Of a stretch of DNA of 64,000 nt, positions 1 to 8,694 are shown piece after piece; position 1 is the first letter of the stretch, and each line of letters starts with the position of its first letter. A program made the translations under genes and the position numbers. Origin of the DNA: CALHVX01 sp039198065 (lineage in GTDB: Bacteria; Pseudomonadota; Gammaproteobacteria; Pseudomonadales; Azotimanducaceae); assembly GCA_039198065.1 (NCBI GenBank), contig JBCCTU010000002.1, positions 372,001 to 436,000 of the forward strand, read 5' to 3'. The notes under the pieces are model-generated. The model was not told the origin of the DNA and did not search any database. It saw only the letters and a list, made by a program, of their open reading frames with translations.

Positions 1-3000
1 CGCCGAGCACGGTTTGTACGCGAGCTAGCAAGGGCAGGTCATCGCTGGTCTTTGAGGTTGCAGCAAGCAGAGTACGTGGGTTGCGATCGGGGCTTGCAAG
101 CGACCAGTTGTTGAGCGCCAACATGCTGTAGTCCGCGAGCCAGTCGCCGGTGGCATCGGCCACGGTGTTGATCGGATCCGTTGCTGTGGAAAAGGACTCG
201 ATGACGACATCGGCCGCCCGAGTTCGAAGGGCGAAGGCGGCGTCAGCCCCGGCGACGTCATGCACACAGCGAAGCCCGACCCAACTCGCGACACCCTCGA
301 GCAGCCAGCGCGCGCCCTGTTCGTCGCGGAGCGCGCCGGTGTCGGCGATGGTGCGGTGGGCCAGCGCTTCGCCAATGCGATGAAGGCGCTGCCAGCTCCC
401 AACGCCCGTGCCGTTGCTGTCCCACACCAGATCTTCCGGAAGTGCGAGCACGCCCCCGCGGAGCGTCACTGCCCCCAGGTGCCGAGGAATTTGAGTCAGT
501 GCGCGGACGTCGGCGAGTGTCCCCAGCTGCTGTTCCACGCAACTCGCAACGGATGCGATGTCGGCCGCCAGAGCTTCGCCCGCGGCGCGTCGTTCCGCAG
601 CAACGTAAAGCGGTCCGAGCGCTGTCGTCACCGGCTGTACGGGTGTTACTCGCCACACGACGGAAAAGTCGAGCGGGCCGCGGGTTGCACCGCTGTTGCC
701 GAGCGTCCAGCCGTCCGGCAGCTCGATGGACCAGCGCCAATCGCCCGCGGGTGCTACGCCAGCGAGCGGCTCCAGCGCCTGGGCTTCGGGATCGCTTGGG
801 ACAGGACCGAGCTGACGGTCCCGTCGATCCGCGCTGGCCCGGAGTACGCGTGCGGTGGAGTGCCCCAGCGTCGGTAGCAAATCAGCAGCACTCAGCCAGG
901 TGCCATGCCCCGACAGCGTGGGTGGATCTTCTACAGGCCAATCGGATCGCTGAAGTTCAAGGTCTAACCTCAACGCACAGGCCGGTGCGCAGGACGGAAT
1001 AGGAATGGCGAAGAAGTCGTCGTCCAGCTCTATGGACTGCGCGTTGCTATCAGCGGTGGCACGCACCAAGGCAACTCCGTGCGGAAGTTGGCCGTGCAGT
1101 ACCGCACCGCTCAAGCCGTTGAGCGTCAGCGAGAGCTCAGCAGAACGGGAGATCGGATCGATCGTCCCGACGACCTCACCGCCGGTAAGCGAAAACGGTT
1201 CGGCTTTCGACCACCAGCGGGTTTCCCACGCAGCGTCACCGTCTAACGCTGTGGCCGTGGACTCATAGGTCCCGTCGGTTACCAATCGTTGTTCGAGGAG
1301 CACGCCAAGTCCGACCGCCGCCGCGATCGCCGCTGCAGCCGTTGCCCCGGCGGGGCCGAACAGCCGTTCTCGTGCCGCAGCGAAACGATCGGCGAGCTGT
1401 AGCGCGGAGCCCCGGCGCCACGCGAGCCAGGTTAGGCTAAGACCCGTCGCGACCAGCACCAGCTTGAACGCCGTAACGCCGCTCAACATCGGGAGCCACG
1501 AAGCCCAGCCGGTGAGCTCCGAAAGGTCTGCGTGCGGCGGGATCGCGAGCTGCGCCGGGGGATACTGCACAAGTTCCATTTCGTGGTTGATGATGGCGAT
1601 GAACGCAAACACGATCGACACCACATAGGCGGGGCCGGCGCGGGTGAAGAGGGCGTGCAGCAGTATGGAAACCGCGGCGACCTCGAGCATCGAGGGCATG
1701 AGAATCAGATAGCTGTAGACGAAGGGAAATGCCAGGTCGAAGGTTTCCGGTGCGCCGAGGGCGGTCACGATAAGGCCGGAAATCGCCGGCACGAGGAACA
1801 TCACCCCAACAAGTCCCACGGCCGCCAGAGTTTTGCCGCCGAGCTGAACCGCAATGGGCGCTCGCGCGGCGTCGACCCACTCGTCATAGCCGCCCACGTC
1901 ATCGCGGCGAAACAGGGCGCCGACGAACCCGACGACGACGAAGATGATGACGATGTAGAAAAACTCCGCCATGAAAGGCATCAGAGCTTGTGGCGACGGC
2001 GTCAGTGGGCCGTCGGCGTGGCCGACGAAGTTCACCCAGGAGCCGAGCACGCCCATGAAAATCAGCATGACCAACGCGAGCCGAAAGCCGAAACCTTTAA
2101 GCGACAGCCGAAGATGCCAGGCGGCCTCCTGCGCAGTGGCGGACCACCAGTTGGGTGCGGCGATTGCGCCGATGAGTGGCTGGGCGGTCGTGGTGCTGCG
2201 GGTATCGGCGTCCGGTTGATCGGAAACCGGTGTCTTGCCCGCCTGAATCAATTGCTCGCGGCTGACGCGCGCCAGTGACCAGCCGAGTAAGGCAATGCCA
2301 AGGGCCATCCATGCGAATCGATTCAGGAGCAACTCCAGCGACGGGGCAATGATCGCTTCTTTCTTCTCTGCCGGGGTTAGTGCGTCCATCTGGCGCTCGG
2401 TTTCCGCGTACCCGGCGGGATCGAGGACCGACGCGGCGGTCACATCCACATCGCCACCCCGGAGCACGATCATCGACACCATCCAAATCAGAGAGATCGT
2501 TGCGGCGGCGCTGAAGGCTCCGGTTATGGAGCGGGTTTTGAGCGTTGCCGCGATGTATATCCCGCCGGTCGCGATGGCGTTGGGTACGGTGTACACCAAC
2601 AGGCCGAGTCCGAACGCGAGCCAGGGTGTGGGGCCGATGGCGTCGGCGGGCAGCGCGCCAAGCGGCACGAGTACGGGGGTGAGCAATATGCCGGCAAAGC
2701 TGGCAGCACCAAGGAGCACGGCAACGCCCAGGGCGCCGACAAAGCGGGCAAAGAGCATCAAGGGCACGCTGATCGGAGCGGCCAGAACAACCTCGTGCAG
2801 CTCGGCCTGCTTGTCGCGCACGATGATCTGGGCGATGAGCCAGGCCCAAGCGAAAAACATCCACAACGATTGGCCCGAGGCGAGCAGGTAGGTGACGTGC
2901 GGGCTGTTGCGATAAACGTCGATCGCGCCCATCTGACGCATGTAGTCCGCGTTCAACATGATCAGCAGCACGTAGATGATCATGCCAAGTGCGGTCAGGG

Positions 3001-3079
3001 GAACTAGGGGGCCTCGGAGAGCCGTGCGAAACTCATAGGCCGCTTCACCGAAGAAAAAGCCAAGCGTCGTGTGCTTCAT
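1..3079 (-). CDS. ABC-2 permease fused to M1-peptidase-like domain (partial)
   Basis: One uninterrupted minus-strand frame runs from an ATG at 3079 off the left edge (about 1,026 residues seen). The first ~620 residues are a large ABC-2-type permease with many hydrophobic helices. The remainder is a predicted periplasmic domain resembling the M1 aminopeptidase part of ABC permease/M1 fusion proteins. Around residues 900-930 the zinc-site region reads EALAH, then WLLEG about 20 residues on, where active M1 enzymes have HExxH and a downstream glutamate, so the first zinc ligands look lost. The start lies 2 nt after the stop of the ATPase gene, so they are co-translated. It ends a TonB receptor/PepSY/ABC operon. 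Substrate unknown; the C-terminus is outside the window. Family assignment is from domain layout and motif memory. Confidence 0.8.
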   Translation of the reverse strand, partial: MKHTTLGFFFGEAAYEFRTALRGPLVPLTALGMIIYVLLIMLNADYMRQMGAIDVYRNSPHVTYLLASGQSLWMFFAWAWLIAQIIVRDKQAELHEVVLAAPISVPLMLFARFVGALGVAVLLGAASFAGILLTPVLVPLGALPADAIGPTPWLAFGLGLLVYTVPNAIATGGIYIAATLKTRSITGAFSAAATISLIWMVSMIVLRGGDVDVTAASVLDPAGYAETERQMDALTPAEKKEAIIAPSLELLLNRFAWMALGIALLGWSLARVSREQLIQAGKTPVSDQPDADTRSTTTAQPLIGAIAAPNWWSATAQEAAWHLRLSLKGFGFRLALVMLIFMGVLGSWVNFVGHADGPLTPSPQALMPFMAEFFYIVIIFVVVGFVGALFRRDDVGGYDEWVDAARAPIAVQLGGKTLAAVGLVGVMFLVPAISGLIVTALGAPETFDLAFPFVYSYLILMPSMLEVAAVSILLHALFTRAGPAYVVSIVFAFIAIINHEMELVQYPPAQLAIPPHADLSELTGWASWLPMLSGVTAFKLVLVATGLSLTWLAWRRGSALQLADRFAAARERLFGPAGATAAAAIAAAVGLGVLLEQRLVTDGTYESTATALDGDAAWETRWWSKAEPFSLTGGEVVGTIDPISRSAELSLTLNGLSGAVLHGQLPHGVALVRATADSNAQSIELDDDFFAIPIPSCAPACALRLDLELQRSDWPVEDPPTLSGHGTWLSAADLLPTLGHSTARVLRASADRRDRQLGPVPSDPEAQALEPLAGVAPAGDWRWSIELPDGWTLGNSGATRGPLDFSVVWRVTPVQPVTTALGPLYVAAERRAAGEALAADIASVASCVEQQLGTLADVRALTQIPRHLGAVTLRGGVLALPEDLVWDSNGTGVGSWQRLHRIGEALAHRTIADTGALRDEQGARWLLEGVASWVGLRCVHDVAGADAAFALRTRAADVVIESFSTATDPINTVADATGDWLADYSMLALNNWSLASPDRNPRTLLAATSKTSDDLPLLARVQTVLG

Positions 3080-3081
3080 GG

Positions 3082-3960
3082 TTACGCGGCCTCGGCGAGG
3101 GGTGCGTTGATGGCCAGGTGGTAGACGTCTTCTAACCGCGGTGTGCGGGGCTCGTAGCCCTCCTGGGCCGCGCCTTCGATGACGACGCGCGTCCCCGTTG
3201 GGGTTGCGGTGGCGTGCAGCAGGTTGTCCGGGAGGGGCGTGTTGCGAGCAAACTCCCGTTCCCAGATACGCCCTTCAAGTTTTTGTTTCAGTTCCGACGG
3301 CGTACCGGAGGCGACGATCTGACCGTTGTTGAGAATCGAAAGATCGGTACACAGGTTTTCGACGTCTTCTACTATGTGCGTAGATAGCAGCACGACGGCT
3401 TCCGAACCGATGTCCGCAAGCACCCGGTGAAAGCGGTTTCGCTCGGCGGGATCAAGCCCAGCGGTGGGTTCGTCGACGATGAGCAGGCGCGGCGCACCGA
3501 TCAGTGCAACGGCGATTCCGAAGCGGCGCAGCATGCCGCCGGAATAGGTTGCGACGGCGCGATTGCCAGCGTCTTCCAGATTGACGCGCTCGAGCAGCTG
3601 AGCCACTTCTCGATCACGTTCCTTACCGTTCGTGCGCCCCTTAAGCCAGGCAAAGCGACCCAGCAGGCTCCTTCCCGATACGTCGGGATAGCTGCCAATC
3701 TGTTGGGGCAGGTACCCGAGCCGCTCGCGCAGGTGTTCCGGGTTTTCGAGGATATCAACCCCGTCGAGGTGAACACTGCCTGCGTCCGGTTGCTGCAAGG
3801 TCGCCAGCGTGCGCATGAGCGTACTTTTGCCGGCGCCGTTGGGACCGAGCAATCCGTAGAGTCCCGGCTCGACGCTTAAGTCGACACCACCTAGGGCGAC
3901 AACGCCGCCGGGATAGGTTTTTCGAAGGTTGGTAACGCGGAGTCCTTCATTCATCGCCAT
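3082..3960 (-). CDS. ABC transporter ATP-binding protein
   Basis: A cytoplasmic ABC ATPase of about 292 residues, the partner of the ABC-2 permease fusion directly downstream. It carries Walker A GPNGAGKST, signature YSGGM, Walker B LLIVDEPTAG with catalytic glutamate, and a STH switch histidine, all in family order. The reading frame stays open further upstream, but the ATG at 3960 (or 3954) gives the usual N-terminus just before the first beta strand. Family members with ABC-2 permeases may export or import lipids, peptides or drugs. Here the operon with a TonB receptor and a PepSY reductase suggests a role in metallophore handling, which is inference. Confidence 0.92.
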   Translation of the reverse strand: MAMNEGLRVTNLRKTYPGGVVALGGVDLSVEPGLYGLLGPNGAGKSTLMRTLATLQQPDAGSVHLDGVDILENPEHLRERLGYLPQQIGSYPDVSGRSLLGRFAWLKGRTNGKERDREVAQLLERVNLEDAGNRAVATYSGGMLRRFGIAVALIGAPRLLIVDEPTAGLDPAERNRFHRVLADIGSEAVVLLSTHIVEDVENLCTDLSILNNGQIVASGTPSELKQKLEGRIWEREFARNTPLPDNLLHATATPTGTRVVIEGAAQEGYEPRTPRLEDVYHLAINAPLAEAA

Positions 3961-3989
3961 AGGGTGCGGTCTCTCAGGGAGTTGAAGAA

Positions 3990-4184
3990 TTAGTCGTTCT
4001 GGGTCGTCGCAAAACGTCCTGGCAGCAGCCATAGGCCTAGGGCGTAGAGCGCGGGGATAGCTAGGCCGACAACACCAATCCAATCGGCTGCGCCGTCGGC
4101 AACAAGGGCCGTAACAAGTCCACCGAGGCTTGCCACGGCGATGACCAACGGGCCCATCCAGAGTCGGCTGAGTGTCCCGCTCAC
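3990..4184 (-). CDS. Small two-helix membrane protein next to PepSY gene
   Basis: A 64-residue hydrophobic protein with two predicted membrane helices. The preferred start is a GTG at 4184 overlapping the stop of the upstream PepSY gene as GTGA, a typical coupled start; an in-frame start at 4211 would add nine residues. The other two PepSY genes in this window also have small membrane protein neighbours, so it is probably an accessory subunit of the reductase or of the ABC transporter that follows. It has no recognised domain. Confidence 0.65.
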   Translation of the reverse strand: MSGTLSRLWMGPLVIAVASLGGLVTALVADGAADWIGVVGLAIPALYALGLWLLPGRFATTQND

Positions 4185-5320
4185 GCCGGGCTCGCCAGCG
4201 GTTCGCGCCATTCGATGTCGACACTTTTACCGCGCTTGCGCCACCACAACACCAGGCCGCTCCACAGCAGCACGATGGTGCCGACGTCGAGCAGCGCCCA
4301 CATGATCTTGAACAGCAACCCGCCGTAGTCACCGAAGTGCAGCGGTTGGGAAAGCAGCAGTGTGTTGATGTACCAGGGCATATCGGGAGCCGCGACCACG
4401 GCACCGCTGTAGGCGTTGATGATCACGGGCAAAAACAGTCGTGAGGACAGCGGCTCGTTACCGATGAAGAACAGCAGGTAGTGGCGATCACTGGAAAGTT
4501 CCGTGCCGGGAAACACACCAAAGAACAGCTCGCCTGGTCGTACTTGCCGTGCTTTTTCGATGGCCTCGTCGATTGGTGTAAGTCCAGCGGCCCGCTGAAT
4601 TTCGGAAAGCGGCGGATCGTCCGCGATGAGCGTCTGCATTTCGGAGATCTGCCAGAACTGAATGAGCGGACTGGCCCAGGTGTTGATGACACCCGTCGCC
4701 GAAACGACCAGAACCCAGACCAGCAGCACCATCCCAAGCGCGTTATGGAGGTCAAACCAGCGCGTCTGTTGCCCGCGGTCGGTCCGCACAACGGCGAAAC
4801 TGCGATTACGCATAAACGGCGCGTACAGGAGTACTCCACTGATGAGTGACACCAGAAACACCATGGACATCACGCCCAGGAATAGCGTGCCTGGCATGCC
4901 GGCGAAGAGCTCTACGTGGAGGCGCGTTATAAACCCCATGACTCCAGCGCCGAGCTGCTCGCCACCGAGGAACGTGCCGTCGATCTGGCTGAACTGAAGC
5001 TGTTCACCGGCTTCAAGGGGAGCGTCCAGCGACTCGCCGACCAGCAGGTTGGCGATCTCGGGCTGGGATGGATCGATGTAGAGCATCTGCACCGCAGCGG
5101 AGGGTCGCAGCGTACCTACGGCGGTAACCATACTGTTAACGGTGGGGCGGCTTTCGGGCTCGGTAACTTCCACCGCCGACCCGGTCAGCTGATCGATTTC
5201 CGCATGGAAAATGAGTGGTAGGCCCGTCACGCAGGCAATCAACACGAACAGCGTGCTGATCAGGCTCGTCCACTTATGAACCTGATACCAGCGACGCAGT
5301 GTCGTTCCACTCCTTATCAT
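4181..5320 (-). CDS. PepSY-associated TM protein, ferric-siderophore reductase type
   Basis: A 379-residue inner-membrane protein of the PepSY-TM family, which includes the FoxB/FsrB-type siderophore reductases that hold two b-type hemes. Four helices are visible, with periplasmic PepSY-like segments between them. Four histidines sit at equivalent places in all three PepSY-TM proteins of this window: here H15 (near the first helix), H135, H192 and H328 (PLHFG). They are the likely heme ligands. It follows the TonB receptor by 29 nt and is coupled to a small membrane protein, consistent with periplasmic reduction of ferric chelates taken up by that receptor. It is shorter than the other two copies (536-537 residues). 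Confidence 0.88.
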   Translation of the reverse strand: MIRSGTTLRRWYQVHKWTSLISTLFVLIACVTGLPLIFHAEIDQLTGSAVEVTEPESRPTVNSMVTAVGTLRPSAAVQMLYIDPSQPEIANLLVGESLDAPLEAGEQLQFSQIDGTFLGGEQLGAGVMGFITRLHVELFAGMPGTLFLGVMSMVFLVSLISGVLLYAPFMRNRSFAVVRTDRGQQTRWFDLHNALGMVLLVWVLVVSATGVINTWASPLIQFWQISEMQTLIADDPPLSEIQRAAGLTPIDEAIEKARQVRPGELFFGVFPGTELSSDRHYLLFFIGNEPLSSRLFLPVIINAYSGAVVAAPDMPWYINTLLLSQPLHFGDYGGLLFKIMWALLDVGTIVLLWSGLVLWWRKRGKSVDIEWREPLASPA

Positions 5321-5349
5321 CGTCTGTGGGCCCGTGTCGCGTTAACCAC

Positions 5350-7497
5350 CTACCAGTTGTACTGGAACCCGACGCCGAGCGTGCGAGGTTGGCCGACTCG
5401 CCCGTAGGCACCGCCTAAGCCAAACACGGTGCCGTCGAACAGGCCGAGTTCGTATTCGTCATCCAGCAGATTGGTACCCCAGAGGTAGGCGCGCCACTGA
5501 TCGGCTTCATAGCCGAGGCGCCCGCTGAGGAGATTCCGCTCGCTAATTTCGGTAATCGCCGGTGCGGACACCTCGGTGTAGGCCGAGTCGACGTAGCTGT
5601 AGGACCCGGCCGCGAACCACCCCTGGGCGTTGCGCCAGTTGGCCCCGAGGGTGACGTTGAAATCCGGTGCACCGGGGAACGCACGACCGGAAAGATCCTG
5701 GCCGTTGAGCACGAACTCGTCGAACTCCGTGTCTGTCACCCCGATGCTCGTGAACAGATCAAGGCCGTCGAGGGGTGACCATTCGATTTCCACCTCGACA
5801 CCGCGAACCGTCGACCGCCCGGCGTTGATCACGAAATCGTCGAAGCCCGGGAAACCACCCGGAAGCGTTGACGTAATCTGCTGATCGGTCCAGTCGATGT
5901 AGAACAGATTGGCGTTGAGAATGAAACGTCCGTCGGCGGACTGATGACGCAAGAACAGCTCGTAGTTCTCGGTTGTTTCTTCATCGTAAGGGTTCGACTG
6001 GCCAAGAAACACGGCGAACGCAATTCCGCCGGCCTGAATGCCCTGCGCGTAGCTGATGCCAACGGACGTCGTATCGGACAGGTCATAGCTCAGCGCCAGC
6101 GAGGGAATAAACTGATCGAAGGTTTCGCTGGCGGATAGATCGCTCACCAGGCCGTTGTTGTCGGCGAAGTTATCGTTGTCCCGCTCCTCACGGTTAAGGC
6201 GCGCACCCGCCGTGAGTCGGAACGCGTCGGCGAAGGACCAGGTCACCTGGCCGAAGACCGCCTGCTGGGTGATCGTTTCCAGAGTGTCGGTCGTCGTGTT
6301 GAACGGTGCAACGCCGCCTTCCCCGTCGGGAAAGATACCCACGCCGGAGAAGCCGGATCGGTACTCGCCGTCGGAATAGAAGGCGCCGAGTAGCCCGCTC
6401 AGGCGATCGCCCTCGAAGTTCAGCCGCAGTTCCTGGCTCAGGAGCTCTTCCTCAATAAAGCCCTGTACGGCGAGAAAGTCGAAGGCGGTCAGATCGCCAT
6501 CAAATCCCTGGAACAGCTCAAACTGGTTGCTGCCGGTGATCGACGTGAGGCGCCAGCGGTCACTGATCTGCCAGCCGACCTGCAGCGACAGCTGGTCAAA
6601 GTCCGAGGGATACTCATCGTCAACGTTGTAGGGCTGGACGCGGTCAAACAGATCTCCCCCCGGGGGCGGAACGACGAGACCAAAGGCGTTCGAATCGGAT
6701 TCGTTGCGCAGGTACGTGAACTCGAAGGTGAGGTCGTCTGTGCCATTCGGTCGGTAGAGCAGTGCAAGGCGCGCGGTTTCTTCGTCTTCCCGCTGAACGT
6801 CGTCACTACCTGTGGTCGAGTTCGTCGCATCGCCCTCGGTTTCACGTTTTTCAAGGGCGATGCGCGCAGCGAACACATCGTCGGCGAGGACGATGTTCTG
6901 TACCAATCCGGCGCGCAGTGTGTCGAGTTCCCCGCCCTCCAGACGCAGCAAGCCTTCGTTCCCGGCGTCAAAGCTGGGCTTGTTGTAGTTGATGTACACG
7001 GCGCCAATCAATGAGTTCGGGCCCTGGACCGCGGTCTGGGGGCCGCGCAGGATCTCCGCAGAATTGGCATCGAACATCGACGGCTTAACGTAGTCGCCAG
7101 AAGAGACCCCGAGTGCGACCTGATTGACCACCACGGACGCCAATGCATTTGACGCGTTAAATGCTCCCGTGATGCCGTTGTTGTTCACACCGCGAATGCT
7201 GTAGGCACCAAACCCGGCGGTCCCGGTGAACGCGTTGGCGGTACGGGCGAAGATGTCTTCCACGTTGTAGATCGCGTCGTCCTGAAGCCGCTCTTCGCTG
7301 AAGTAGCCGGTGCTTGTGCTCAGCTCCTGGCGTGACGCGTTGGTTTTGCTGCCGATGACTAGAATTTCTTCAATTTCGGGCTCGGCGCCCGACGCGCCGC
7401 CGCTCGTGAGCGTTAGCGTTAGGGCAAAAGCGAGCGAAACGGTCGGTTTACCGCGGGGGTTAGGTCGCACAAAGCTCTCCAATGGTGTTGGCCACAT
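5350..7497 (-). CDS. TonB-dependent outer-membrane receptor
   Basis: A 715-residue TonB-dependent receptor. From the ATG at 7497 there is a signal peptide ending near residue 38 (ASGA), a TonB-box-like EILVIG at residues 44-49, a plug domain with the usual IRG motif, and a 22-strand-type barrel ending in a terminal aromatic (QYNW) as outer-membrane proteins do. An upstream TTG would add 25 residues ahead of the signal peptide and is less likely. It heads an operon with a PepSY reductase and ABC genes, so the ligand is most likely a ferric siderophore or similar metal chelate. The exact ligand cannot be read from the sequence. Confidence 0.93.
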   Translation of the reverse strand: MWPTPLESFVRPNPRGKPTVSLAFALTLTLTSGGASGAEPEIEEILVIGSKTNASRQELSTSTGYFSEERLQDDAIYNVEDIFARTANAFTGTAGFGAYSIRGVNNNGITGAFNASNALASVVVNQVALGVSSGDYVKPSMFDANSAEILRGPQTAVQGPNSLIGAVYINYNKPSFDAGNEGLLRLEGGELDTLRAGLVQNIVLADDVFAARIALEKRETEGDATNSTTGSDDVQREDEETARLALLYRPNGTDDLTFEFTYLRNESDSNAFGLVVPPPGGDLFDRVQPYNVDDEYPSDFDQLSLQVGWQISDRWRLTSITGSNQFELFQGFDGDLTAFDFLAVQGFIEEELLSQELRLNFEGDRLSGLLGAFYSDGEYRSGFSGVGIFPDGEGGVAPFNTTTDTLETITQQAVFGQVTWSFADAFRLTAGARLNREERDNDNFADNNGLVSDLSASETFDQFIPSLALSYDLSDTTSVGISYAQGIQAGGIAFAVFLGQSNPYDEETTENYELFLRHQSADGRFILNANLFYIDWTDQQITSTLPGGFPGFDDFVINAGRSTVRGVEVEIEWSPLDGLDLFTSIGVTDTEFDEFVLNGQDLSGRAFPGAPDFNVTLGANWRNAQGWFAAGSYSYVDSAYTEVSAPAITEISERNLLSGRLGYEADQWRAYLWGTNLLDDEYELGLFDGTVFGLGGAYGRVGQPRTLGVGFQYNW

Positions 7498-7698
7498 ATG
7501 ATTATTTATTATTGATGCTTCCACCCAACAGCTAGGGTTCGTATGGGGTGTATTGCGGCCACAAGTGATCAAAAAAGCTGCTTACGGCGCGAACGTAGCG
7601 TTAGCGCTAAGTGAAAGCAGCGTTAATGGGTAACACTATATCAAGTGCGACCGATTTTCATCCGCATTTGTCCGTATGGCCCCAGACTGTTCACTGGC
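7498..7698. other. Intergenic region upstream of the TonB receptor operon
   Basis: This 201-bp stretch separates the receptor start from the end of the upstream dgcA-like gene. It is AT-rich next to the start codon and contains a 10-bp palindrome TTAGCGCTAA at 7601-7610 that could be an operator half. No convincing Fur box was found here, unlike at four other iron loci in the window. Confidence 0.4.
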
Positions 7699-8694
7699 CT
7701 AGGGCATGCCCCAGGCGCCGGGATCGGGCGGCTGCATGGTTCCGCGGTCGTAGCGAGCCGCCGGTGCGCGGTCCTCGCCGAGCAGCAGCGGCCCGTCGAG
7801 ATCGGCGAAGCGGCACAGACCGGCGAGGTGATAAGCCGGCGCCATGGCCAGGCTGGTCCCGAGCATGTTGCCCACCATCAGGCCGAGCTGGAGCTCTTGA
7901 GCACGTCGCGCTATGGCGAGTGCCGCGGTCAAGCCGCCGCACTTGTCGAGCTTGATATTGATGAGCTGATAGCGGTCGGCGAGCGCGGCGATGTCAGCTT
8001 GGGTTTGGAAGGATTCATCTGCGCACAGCGGAACCGGCGAACGAAAGCTTGCGAGCGGATCATCAGCCCCGGGGGCGAGTGGTTGCTCGATTAGTTCAAT
8101 GCCGAGACCTTCGAGCACCGGGGCGCTGCGCTGGAGGTGTGCGAAGGACCAGCCCCCGTTGGCGTCGATAATCAGCCGAGCATTGGGCGCGGCCGCGCGG
8201 ACGGCGGCCGCGCAGTCCAGGTCCTCGTCGTTACCGTGCCCGAGCTTAAGCTTGAGCAGGGGATAGTCCGCCACGCGTGCTGCGGCCTTTCCCATCGCGT
8301 CCGCGCTGTCGAGGCTGATGGTCATGGCTGTTGCACGAGGTACCGGTTCCGGAAGTCCCGCCAACGACCAGACCGGTTGTCCGCGCTGTTTTGCTTCCAG
8401 GTCCCAGAGTGCAGCGTCGAGTGCGTTCGTGGCGCCGTTGGCGGTGTGCGTCATCAATGCCGAGCGCTGGGTGACGCCCTTTGCGATCAACGCCTCGGCT
8501 TCGCGCTTGAGGGACTGCGGCGACTCGTCGGGCCGGTAGTAAATGGGTATGCCTTCCCCCTGACCCATGCAGGTGCCGTCTTCCAACCGTAGCCACAAAA
8601 CGTCGATGTGGTCCCAGCTGTGTCCAGCGATGGAAAAGGTTTCTGCGGTCCGGTAGCGCTCTATCGTCGCCTCTAGGGCTAGGGTAAGTGTCAC
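7699..8694 (-). CDS. dgcA: Dipeptide epimerase / N-acetyl-D-glutamate racemase (DgcA-like)
   Basis: A 331-residue enolase-superfamily protein of the L-Ala-D/L-Glu epimerase group. The catalytic set is complete: KxK lysines at 148 and 150 (LKLKLG), metal ligands D177 (IIDANGG), E203 (IEQP) and D226 (CADES), and the opposing lysine K248 (NIKLDK). The start is a GTG at 8694 that overlaps the upstream stop as GTGA. In marine proteobacteria DgcA racemises N-acetyl-D-glutamate made by DgcN (DUF1611); a dgcN homologue lies just across the divergent promoter, which favours this role over murein dipeptide epimerisation. Both activities remain possible. Confidence 0.85.
   Translation of the reverse strand: MTLTLALEATIERYRTAETFSIAGHSWDHIDVLWLRLEDGTCMGQGEGIPIYYRPDESPQSLKREAEALIAKGVTQRSALMTHTANGATNALDAALWDLEAKQRGQPVWSLAGLPEPVPRATAMTISLDSADAMGKAAARVADYPLLKLKLGHGNDEDLDCAAAVRAAAPNARLIIDANGGWSFAHLQRSAPVLEGLGIELIEQPLAPGADDPLASFRSPVPLCADESFQTQADIAALADRYQLINIKLDKCGGLTAALAIARRAQELQLGLMVGNMLGTSLAMAPAYHLAGLCRFADLDGPLLLGEDRAPAARYDRGTMQPPDPGAWGMP

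Noticed and set aside
1532..2278. Plus-strand open frame opposite the permease gene
   Set aside because: It is the reverse reading of the permease-M1 fusion, with highly charged His/Asp-rich composition and no domain.
7495..7515. AT-rich stretch at the TonB receptor start resembling a Fur box
   Set aside because: The ATAATCAT core matches, but the full 7-1-7 pattern fits only about half of the positions, and the site abuts the start codon.
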